This document shows positions 45,446 through 55,100 of a stretch of DNA of 64,000 nt, one piece after another (the first letter of the stretch is position 1; every line of letters starts with the position of its first letter). The stretch is taken from positions 62,001-126,000 of the forward strand of contig BGKB01000010.1 of the NCBI GenBank assembly GCA_003116975.1, given 5' to 3'. This DNA is from Aurantiochytrium sp. KH105. Its lineage: Eukaryota; Sar; Bigyra; Thraustochytrida; Thraustochytriidae. The position numbers and the translations under genes were made by a program. Under the pieces are notes generated by a model. That model ran no database searches, was not told the origin of the DNA, and was given only the letters and a program-made list of their open reading frames with translations.

Positions 45446-48241
45446 CTAGCAACAATAGCACATGGAGGCCGGCGGCGAGTCTGGTGAAATGGGTTCATCG
45501 AGAACAAGACGCGCAGGCGTCACCCGAGCCGTATTTTGTGAGCCCTTGCGCAGCGATCCTTGGGAGCCTTGCGCCCGGGACGGACGACGTTCTTTCCCGC
45601 TGGCACCTTCCACCTGGCTTGCTTGTCGCTCCATGCTGCCTTTACGCGAGGGAAGCCGCTCAGTGCTCTTTATACCACTGCCTTTGGAAGCTGCCGATGA
45701 ATGTTTTGCGGCTGCACCTGACGAGGAAGCATCTCGTTTAACGATTGCCTCTCCGCTTCGAGTTGACCCGGTGCCTGAAGGTACCTTGTTGAGACGGCGT
45801 TTCGAGCTGTAATTCAGATTGAGTTGGCCCACACAGTACTTTGACATTGCTTGAATGTGTTTTTCGGTGTGCCCTTGATCTCGAAACTCGGATGTCGCAT
45901 CACCCCCTGCATGCCAATGAATTCTTGCGGCTCCACCAGGATGTTCATCTGCAAATGCTGTCAAATCGTACACCTTGCCCTCCACAATAACGTAGCAGTC
46001 GCTCGTCTTGCCATGCTCCTGTACCATTTCCGGCGTGAACAGTTTTTTTCGCTGCAAGGAAGCTAAAGACAGCGTCGAGCCATCCAGTATAAAGGTTGTA
46101 GATCGAGTCGCAAAGCTTCCTTGGTGCGACACAGTGGTTGCATCGGCAATAGAGGATGCAGAGGGACGCAGCACAAGAGATGCCTTTGCTTCAAGATCCC
46201 CAGGATCCAGCACAGGAATCGGCAGAAGCCGATTTTTTAAGCTGCCGCTTGGCGATTGTGGAATTTGCGAAGCATTCATCGATGACGAAAGAGATCGAGT
46301 TCGAACAGAGGATCTCTCGCTTGGCATGTTAAGAGTCCTTGCACTTGCACTCTGCGCGAGCACTTTCTCCCTGGGGGCACTTCCTAGCTCAACGAGGCTT
46401 CGACTGGTTGCAAGTGTCGACATCTTTATGACGCCGGCATCCTCAGAATTAGCGTCAAGACCGTGCTCTTCCGAGATGTTCTCCGAGATTGTAGGTTGAG
46501 ACGTGAGCCCCGTGTTGCGCCGACTTTCGTAAGCTTGTTCCGCTCCCGTATCAGATGACAAATCTTCTTGATGCTCTCGAAACGATGTGACAATTGGCAA
46601 GTGCCGACGTGAGGAAAAGCTCATATTCAAGTGGCCAATGCAATACTCTTGAAGGCTTTCGATATGCTTGTTGCCGTGGCCCTGCTCGCGAAACACGCCT
46701 GTAGCGTCACATCCCGCTTGCCACTGGATAATGGAATCCCCGCCAGGATGAAGTGCCGCAAAATGAGTGAGATCGTACACGCGCCCCTGAATTGCCACCC
46801 ATGCGTCTTTAGGGCGATCATGTGCCGCAACGTCTGCCATTGTCAAAAGACGCTTTTTTCCTGATGGAGAGCGAGTCATGTTGACCTGCACACTCTTTAA
46901 TGACCCTGATTGACGAAGGTGAACCTTGTCTTCACCTATTGCCCCTGTTGATGCTCGCCTTGGCGTCTGTCCCACAGTCCCTGCAGTATTCAATTCATAA
47001 GACTTTCGTCGTGTTTGGCGCTGAGGCGAAGCTTCAGTCTGGCAGACGCGTCCCACGCAGTACTTTTCAAGGACTTGAAGCTGATGCTGTCCATGGCCTT
47101 GTTCCCGGAACGCAGCAGTGCCGTCCATTCCAGCCTGCCAAGCAATATTTGCAGCACCTCCAGGGTGGATACTGGCAAACTCTGTCACATCATACACCCG
47201 TCCCTCTACAATTACCCAAGCATCGTCTGGGCGGTCATGCTCGCTGACTTCTTGAGGCGTCCAAGAGTTCATGATTGGCGAAAGACACTCGCGGTCCTCA
47301 GGGGTAACGTCTTGATTGGGTCGCTGAGCTTGCTCAAGGAGAGAGCTTGAAGTTTGCAGAGATGGGGTGAGATTTTCTCCGTGGTCCTCGTCAGGGCTCT
47401 GCGGTCCATTATCACTGCTTCCACCACTTGAAGCGGCGCGCACTGATTCTAGGAACTTCTTTGTCTCTTCCATCTTGGATTCTGATTCGCTGGACAGCAA
47501 GCTCGATCGCCGGCGCGTCGTGTTGAGATTAAGATATCCAATGAAATACCTTTCCAGCGCCTGGATCTGGTCGTAACCATGACCCTGCTCGCGAAAGACC
47601 TGCGTTGCGTCAGTTCCAGCATTCCAGGTGATTATCCCACTGCCGCCAGGGTGTTTGTCTGCGAATTCAGTCACGTCATAGACCTTGCCTTCAAGAGCAA
47701 TCCACGCGTCACGTGGTTTGTCGTGCGCTTCAATATCGCTTTGCGTCCACAATTTTTTGCTCGTCGAGGTGCCGCTTGTTGCAAATGATTCAACAGATCT
47801 TCGGCCGACAGATTCGCCTCCGCCACGAATGCTTAGGGAGTCCACGGAGCCGCGACGTCTCATTTCTCCGTGCTCCCGAGGAAGACTGCTTATCGATGGG
47901 CGTCTCGAAGTCGGAAGCGTTGGCGCGGAGGTCACAAGTCCAACGCAAAACTTTTGAAGAATGTGCAATTGCTTCTCGCCATGGCCTTGCTCCTCAAACG
48001 CTCTGGTTGCATCGCTTCCCGCGTGCCATGTGATATTTGCAGTACCACCAGGATGAATTTCTGCAAACTCGATCAGATTGTACACATGACCGTGCACAAT
48101 GACGAGACATGCCTCTGGGGAGTCGTGCTCGGCAACTTCAGCTTCCGTCCACTTGCGCTCGACTTCCATGGTGTTTGCTAGCGTCTTTGTCCCCTCGACG
48201 CTGCTATCGCCCTCCTCCGTCTTGGTCTGAGCCGTCTCCAT
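45446..48241 (-). CDS. Five tandem cytochrome b5 domains with a C-terminal Cys-Tyr-Cys-Cys
   Basis: ATG 48241 (Met-Glu-Thr-Ala-Gln) has an A at -3 and G at +4 and gives 931 residues; an in-frame ATG at 48391 would add 50 unremarkable residues. Five cytochrome b5 domains have axial histidines in His-Pro-Gly-Gly at residues 63, 197, 359, 498 and 767. The second haem histidine follows exactly 24 residues later in Gln-Gly-His (87, 221, 383, 522, 791), the canonical spacing. Each unit starts Trp/Leu/Phe-Thr-x-x-x-Val/Ile-x-x-His and ends with a Leu/Met-x-x-Tyr/Phe-x-Val/Ile-Gly segment. Linkers are Ser/Arg-rich; the one before domain five is about 190 residues. No transmembrane helix is visible; the protein ends Met-Cys-Tyr-Cys-Cys, which could be prenylated or palmitoylated. 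A multi-haem electron carrier for membrane desaturases or hydroxylases is the likely role. Confidence 0.92.
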   Translation of the reverse strand: METAQTKTEEGDSSVEGTKTLANTMEVERKWTEAEVAEHDSPEACLVIVHGHVYNLIEFAEIHPGGTANITWHAGSDATRAFEEQGHGEKQLHILQKFCVGLVTSAPTLPTSRRPSISSLPREHGEMRRRGSVDSLSIRGGGESVGRRSVESFATSGTSTSKKLWTQSDIEAHDKPRDAWIALEGKVYDVTEFADKHPGGSGIITWNAGTDATQVFREQGHGYDQIQALERYFIGYLNLNTTRRRSSLLSSESESKMEETKKFLESVRAASSGGSSDNGPQSPDEDHGENLTPSLQTSSSLLEQAQRPNQDVTPEDRECLSPIMNSWTPQEVSEHDRPDDAWVIVEGRVYDVTEFASIHPGGAANIAWQAGMDGTAAFREQGHGQHQLQVLEKYCVGRVCQTEASPQRQTRRKSYELNTAGTVGQTPRRASTGAIGEDKVHLRQSGSLKSVQVNMTRSPSGKKRLLTMADVAAHDRPKDAWVAIQGRVYDLTHFAALHPGGDSIIQWQAGCDATGVFREQGHGNKHIESLQEYCIGHLNMSFSSRRHLPIVTSFREHQEDLSSDTGAEQAYESRRNTGLTSQPTISENISEEHGLDANSEDAGVIKMSTLATSRSLVELGSAPREKVLAQSASARTLNMPSERSSVRTRSLSSSMNASQIPQSPSGSLKNRLLPIPVLDPGDLEAKASLVLRPSASSIADATTVSHQGSFATRSTTFILDGSTLSLASLQRKKLFTPEMVQEHGKTSDCYVIVEGKVYDLTAFADEHPGGAARIHWHAGGDATSEFRDQGHTEKHIQAMSKYCVGQLNLNYSSKRRLNKVPSGTGSTRSGEAIVKRDASSSGAAAKHSSAASKGSGIKSTERLPSRKGSMERQASQVEGASGKERRPSRAQGSQGSLRKGSQNTARVTPARLVLDEPISPDSPPASMCYCC

Positions 48242-48904
48242 CGTGGCGTGCGTGTTTGGCTGAAGGCGAATCAAATGTGAACTGCGACACGGGGATGCGT
48301 TGAACTTTGGATCAATACTACCTGGCTGAACCCAGGAATGTGCTGTTAAGCCTATACCACAACGAGACTGGTGCCCGCGCGCCTCGATCATTTTGAGTCA
48401 GCCAGCTTGTGACTCTTTTATAAAAAATCGCGTCTGACTCTGAAATGTGAGTGGATGGACGATTCTTGCAGCGGCGTCAGCCAGCTCGATCCGAAGCGAG
48501 AATGGAAAGGTTCGGGGAAAGGAGATACGAGGGAAGGAGGTAGGGGGTGGGAAGGGGGAAGGGAAGGGAAGAAATTGGAAGAACGAAAAGTTGAGGAAGA
48601 AGAAGAAGGAGATCGAGGAGAACAAGAAAAAAGGAGATCAAAGCTGATAATTATGACGATGAGAAAAACATATAAGCAGGAGGAAGCTCGCAAAACATGT
48701 TTACGATGGCCAGCCTTACCGCGCACATTGCGGGCGCATTCACATCTCCCAACCGACTTGCAGTAGTTGCTCCAACCTTTTCCCTTCTTTTCAACCGTGG
48801 GAACCGTCCGAAGAACCACTCATATGTGTACACACCTCAATATCCGCTATTACGTCTTGCAATATCAAGTTATCACAGCAGCACCCCGATGAACGGCACT
48901 GGGC

Positions 48905-48920
48905 ATTAGGGCCTAGGCCT
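48905..48920. promoter_or_regulatory. ATTAGGGCCTAGGCCT element, second copy
   Basis: Exact 16-base match to 14706-14721, in the region between two divergent genes. Confidence 0.35.
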
Positions 48921-49018
48921 GGCTGGCAAGCCTAGACCTACCAGCCGCGAGCCGGTTGGTCTGCATATCGGACTCACAGACGATGACTCGGACGGGGACG
49001 AGGAGTGTCATCAGTGCG

Positions 49019-49065
49019 CACTGCCAGGCCACTCACTGCCAGTAGCCGCCAGAGGCACTGCCAGT
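49019..49065. promoter_or_regulatory. Three copies of CACTGCCAG upstream of the giant gene
   Basis: CACTGCCAGG at 49019, CACTGCCAGT at 49034 and CACTGCCAGT at 49056, spaced 15 and 22 bases, 126-172 bases before the ATG at 49191. Clustered short sites suggest transcription-factor binding, by inference only. Confidence 0.35.
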
Positions 49066-49190
49066 GCTGGTGATTCGTAACGGACAAAGGGCACAAGTAG
49101 CTAACCTATCTCAATAAAAAATTGGGCCAAGTGTCCCAGTACGGCCGGGCGCAAGTTGTATGCCCGTACAAACCGTGACCTCCTGACAGC

Positions 49191-52100
49191 ATGGGCGGCT
49201 CGGCGCCCGAAGAGGGGCCCCGCGCTGGCCCCGTGGAGCCACGAGACTGCGGCCACGGAAGGCAACGCCGTCTTGGGGCGTGCACGGCGTGTCGAGCCGC
49301 AGCAGCGGGTGTGGTCGTCGAGCAACAAGGCCAAAAACTTGGTCTCACGACTCAACAAGCCTTGTCTGCGAAATTGAGAGTGACGAGAGCAGTACATGCT
49401 GCTCTCGATGACGAAGACGCACGCTATCGACGTGAAGAGATCGAGAGCAAAGGTTTCCGTCGTGATCTCGTTAAAGCCACCTCCGTCGCGGAGGCGGCGG
49501 TCCTTCTCGAGGGCCACAGACAATCCCAACACAATAGAAAAAGAGTCGGCTTGGAGACCGGAGCGGACACTTCTTCGAGCACCCAAAGCATCAACGAAGC
49601 AGCATACAAGGAGACAGAGATTCTTGACGATACAAGCTTCCAAGATCTTTCAGAGTTTCGCACATGGCTCCATGAGTCTGGCATTGACACGCTACATTGG
49701 GGTCTCGCCCGAACAAAATCTTCCGCAAGTTTATTTCGAGAAATCCAAAACAAAACGAGCGTGCTTGTCATTGAGGCCGCAGATGGCGACTCGTTCAGAA
49801 TCTTTCGTCTACTGCGCGTCGTGCGAGCGAGGGTAAAGCAGGAGATTGAGCGCGGTCGTATTCGGTACCTTGTCGAGGCTTCTCAGGAACTCGGTGAAAC
49901 AGGACAGCTTCGGTACAGAAACATGCTATTGTCTTCGATGATGCGCTACGGTGAAAATGCATTCAACGCAGCAAGACGTAGCGTCGAGAAGGAAATGCAA
50001 AACATTAATACCGTTCGCGGAAGATGCATTCCTCGCCGCGCCATCACCGCCAAGCGGGACAGCCCAAGAGTCTGCGTCGAGGATCTCGAGTCTCCATCCT
50101 ACCCGGGACTACTAACACGATATATCCTTGTAACCGTAGACGTAGCTCTGGATCGCAGACTTCCTGATGCCGACTTTTGCACCGTGGAGTATCTCCCAAC
50201 GATGCACATTGCGACGAAACATTATTGGAAGTGGAGAACGCGGGCCGAGGTCGCTCAGATTGTCAACGGGAAAACGTCCCGGTCAGCACCGTCAACAGCT
50301 CATCGCCGGAATCTTTTGCTGGGCGATGCGACCGAGTCCACCTCGGCTCTGCTACCTGGAACCGAGAAGCCTTTCTTCTGGAGTCTGTATGACGACGACT
50401 TCGAAGAAGCTTCTGACTCTGACGACCTCTATATTCCATTCAGTCGGCTCCGGCGCCACATGCGTCAGTGGGGTCTCACAGAAAATGAAATCTCCGATCT
50501 TTTGCAGCAGATCGAGGATGTACTGCGCGACGAAAGTCTTCTCTCCAAATCGGACTTTAAGGAGAAGCTGGCAGATCCAATCACGGAGCTCATTGTTGCT
50601 GATCAAGACAGCCTCTCGTCGCGAGGCCTGGGCAACGAACATTATCAGGTGCTCAAAAATCTCTTTCCCAATGCCAGTCGAATTTTTTCGAGAATTCTGC
50701 ATGGTGGATTCTCTGGATCCTTCGTCCTTCAGGCCCAGGCACGATACTGCGATGGGTCGCAGGGAGACCCCACGGTCGTGAAACTAGACCGAAGAGACCT
50801 CATGCGCGATGAAATCCAGCGCTTTCGAGCCTTGGCGCCGTACATGGGAGACTGCGCCCCCGCGATTCTGCAAACCGACGTCGAGGGCTCCAACTCTCTC
50901 CTTGGCGGGATCAAGTTTGAGCTGGTTGGTGCTGTGTGGATGCTTCCAGATTTTCGATCAAACCTGCTCAATAGTGGTGCGGCGCAGCCTCTCAGCACAT
51001 TCAAAAAGCTATTCATGCATGAAAGCGCCGAGGAGGAGCGTGCGCGCGTCGAACATGCGCTTGACAAGGCCCGGGTTTCGAGCTCGCACGTTCTCGCAAG
51101 CCATACTTCGGATAAGTTTCTCACGATGCAGACAGAGACCCAGGTTGCGCGCTCGCCCTCCTCGCCGGCTTCCATCGCATCGCCAATGACCGGTCCGATG
51201 TCTCCCACATCGGAGGACGAGGAACCGCGGTCAGCCCTGGACGCCAGATCTCCAAAGGAGGTGAGCAAAGGAACGAATCTTGTCTATGGCGAGGTCTATC
51301 AGGTCCTCAAAGAGGTTTTTGGCGAAATCATGCGCACCACCACGCTTTCTTCCAAAGAAACAATCTCGTGTAGTCTCTTGGACGTCTACAAAATAGACAA
51401 GTACATTGGCCGCTTGCTCGAACCACCTGCAGTCCCGGACTTGACCGGTGCTGGCGCCGCGGGCCTCCCTGACTGGGCCCAGCTTGACCCGACGGGGTCC
51501 GGTAGAGCGCTTCTGCAACGTCTACTCGACAAGATCGATCGACAGACTTACCCTTATGAGATGGGTCTCGTCCACGGAGATCTCAATGGAATGAACATTC
51601 TCATTGACTCTCACAACATTGTCTGGGTCATCGATTTTGCCTTTTCCGGACGTGGTCACGTTCTGACGGACATCGCAAAACTGGAATCCTGCGTTCTCTT
51701 TGAGTACACCCAACCGCGCTCAAACGCCGAGTATGAAGCACTGCAAGAGGTTGCAGACATCCTCATTCAAGTCGGGGACCTCCGTGAGGTCGTCTTTAAC
51801 AGTCGCTTTGACATGCAAACGGATGCCGCGCCAACTGACCAGCTCGCTAGAGTAGCCTTTGCCTGGAAGGCCATCAAGCGTCTGCGCATGTACGCGGCAA
51901 ATTATTGCGACACAGATCCAGGGCCAGCGCAAATGCTTGTGGCAATGTTACACAATGCCGCTCGGGCGCTCCGCTTCACAGATATCAAGGACAAGCGTCT
52001 TCCCTTCTTTGTCGCGACGAGCTGCGCACAGCGGCTCTTAGATTTCATGGAGACGAACAGGGGCTCTATCAAAATTCCTGCTCGAGCGCACAGCGAAGCG

Positions 52101-55100
52101 GCCTCGAGGCATAAGCCCATGAACGCAAGTCTTTCCGCCAATCAGATAAGGTACGAGAAACATCGCTACTTTCACGACGTCCGGGTCCGGGAATCTTACA
52201 TTCTTGACCTTTTCACGCGAGAGCCAGTTAACATACTGGAACAAACAGTCGAGCTACAAATGATCGAAGGGAGCTCTCGTGAAAAGGTCATGCGTGAAGT
52301 GGCCAACATGGACGAGATTCAGGCCCAGAGACGTCTTCGAAAACGTCTCGACGCATTACGCGGCGATATTCTGGGTTGCACTGCCGACGAAGGACTGGGA
52401 GGTTCGTGGCCGGCTTCCGCCGTGAATGATGAAGATAACGGTCACGCGCGCTTCACAAGCGCGCTGCAAGTGCTTGGAAACCCTCGCGATGAAGGCCATC
52501 GTGTTCTCTTGGGCGGCGCTGCATCGGGCAAGTCCTGCCTTATGCGCAAGATCCTTGTTTCAATGGGTCATGATCTTGCCTCAGATGGCCACGACGTCAT
52601 TCCCATTCTCATTCTAATCATTGAACTTGGACGTCTCATGACAGAGCGTAAGCTCACCTCCGAGGATGATCTTCTTGATGCTTACTTTGTGAGCACCTTT
52701 GGAGAGGGCAGCGCGCGTCTTGCATTCTTCCGGCAGATGCGCAAAGAAGACGCACTGTGCTATCTCTTTGATGGTCTCGATGAAGCCGGCGACCATAAGC
52801 CCGCCATTGAGCGCTACCTAGCTGGCCTCGTGGACCATGAGAGACGCATCATCATTTCCTCTCGCGAGACAGGCTTCAACGAGACGGCCTTTCGAAGCTT
52901 TCAATTTCTTCAGGTCATGCCACTTACGGACCAAATGCAAAGTCAGATTGTTGAAATGCGCCTCGGGAGTGACCACCCACGTCTCCTCACTATTCGCAGC
53001 GAGCTACGAAAACCTCAGTACGCTGAAATTGCCCGCAACCCGCTCATGCTGTCTCTGCTCGTGTCTCTTCTGGCGAACAAGGCCAACTCTGCTTCGCAGT
53101 CCGCGAACGGCGAGCGCCCGCGAAGCAATCAAGGCATCCTTACGCGCTCGTACCTGTACGAGCGCGCTGTGGCGCAACTTTTGCACCATGGATCAATGGC
53201 AAAGTTTGGAATGCGCAGAGGCGCAGACGACAAGCACGTGCAGCGTTCGATCGAAACGCTTGCTTCCAAGATAAGTTATGGGTTTCTGAAATCTCTTGCG
53301 TTCACCGCGCAGTCTTTGCGCACGCGGGACTTTGGGCCAGACGTACTTAATCGTGTCGCTGAAACCTATGTGGCGGACCCGGTCTACTTTTCATCTGAAG
53401 TCATGGCCAAGCCTCTCGCCTTGCAAGAGGAAGTTTTTCGCGTCATCGAAGTCTTGCAGGGCGCCGTGTACTCGGGTCTCTGCGGTCTGTTTGCGACGAG
53501 CAGAGTCTCAGTTCAACCGAACGCAGCCGCAGAGGGTTCTGGATTGACGACCTCACAAAGTAGCCCTCAGCAGGTATTGCGCTTCGTCCATCTTAGCTTC
53601 CAAGAGTATTTGGCAGGCTTATTCATTGTTGACCATTTACAACAAGCTCTCCGGAGCACAAAGGATGGAGGCGAGAAACCTTTTTGCGAGACAATCAAAT
53701 CACTGCTTTGTATTTGCCCCGAGCAGGAAACATGGGGCCATTTGCACGACCCTTGGTGGCAGGTAACTCTTGCAAGCATGGCTGGTTCCATGCCGCCTCG
53801 CGCGTTTCTTGCGTTTGCGAAATGCATTCTATCGTGGGACGATTCCTCGGGGAGCAACGTTCTGCTCTGTGCAGAGCTTCATGCTGAAGCAGCAGCGTCA
53901 GAATCTCTCGAAGGCGCTCGCGACGTGGGAGCGGAGGCACCGCGGTCGCAGGTGGAGGCTTTAATCAAGAGCAGATTCTCCGACTATATCAACGAGGAAG
54001 AGCTGGTCGACGCACTAACGCATCCTTCCCGCAACCTTCAGCTCATGGCGCTCGCGGAGGTTCACAAACTATACGACTCCCGAAAGGCAGCGTACTCGAT
54101 CATGTTTGGCCCTGGCATCGATGAGACGACTGACCGAGCCCCGTTGCTCCTATTGCCTTGGTACCGCCGCGCTTCTGCTGCCTATGCCTTGAGTCATCTA
54201 GCTTCCGTCAAGAACGATGAAGTTATCATCGACGTTCTTCTCGGGCTTTGGTCCGACGAAAGCGGCCAAGTTCGACGCGCGGCGGTCGAGGCCATCGCAG
54301 CGCTCCAGGCCGAGTCGCATAAGCTCGTCATCGATGAACTCCACCGTCAACTGCACGATGAGGTCGAGTCTGAGAATGGTCATGAACTCGTTGCCGCTCT
54401 CCGGGTTCAACATCCGCGCATCATCGAGGATCTTCTCACGATCGCATCTGTCGACGAGAGCGGTGCAAGCTCGAGCATCAGCAGCAATAGCCACGAGGCA
54501 CTTCTGTCACTTCCACTTACAGTGGAGCTTTTGTACACCTTGTGCCGTGCCGTTTCTCACGCTAAAATTCTCTCAGTGCGGAGCTGCGCGGCGCGGATTC
54601 TCATCTCACGCTGTGCACCTGAAGCGGGCGACGAGGCTGCACCCTTGAATGAGACGCTCGAGACTGCCTTTATTTCCTGGCTTGAACATCCAGAGGTCAC
54701 TTTTTGCATGAGCGCCGCCCAGATGCTTGCGCAAAGTACCTTTAAGTCATTCCGCATCGCCCAAGCACTTACGACGCTCCAAAAACGAGTAGCCAGTCTA
54801 CCGGGAGATCACTCAGACTTATGGGATGCTGCTCTCGTCGCCCTTGTCGCGGTGGCGCAGCCTGCAGATGACCTCGTGCATGATGCCCTGCTCTTTGGAC
54901 TGCACGCGAAGGCTTCCACGACACGTGGAGAATGCATACAGCTTTTGCAGCAGCTCCTTCCCCAAATTTTGACCCAAAGCCAAGATTTCGACGAAAGTCA
55001 GGAAAAGAGAAGTCTCGCGACTTCGGAACCGATCGAGGAGTTGTCCTCTGCACAAGCGTCACAGGAAGACAGACAAGCTAAAAATTCTCGAGTTCCACGG

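Larger units (their letters stand above)
48242..49190. other. Divergent promoter region between the penta-b5 gene and the giant NTPase gene
   Basis: About 950 bases (800 if the b5 gene starts at 48391). Contains a G/A-rich patch (48490-48640), the 16-mer ATTAGGGCCTAGGCCT at 48905 shared with 14706, and three CACTGCCAG copies just upstream of the giant gene. No separate gene seen. Confidence 0.6.

Noticed and set aside
44491-45461. Minus-strand frames with Met-Arg-Cys-Asp-Ala repeats
   Set aside because: Translation of the GCATC array.
49191-49230. N-myristoylation of the giant protein (Met-Gly-Gly-Ser)
   Set aside because: Proline at position 6 does not fit the consensus; the kinase at 62423 has Ser there and fits.
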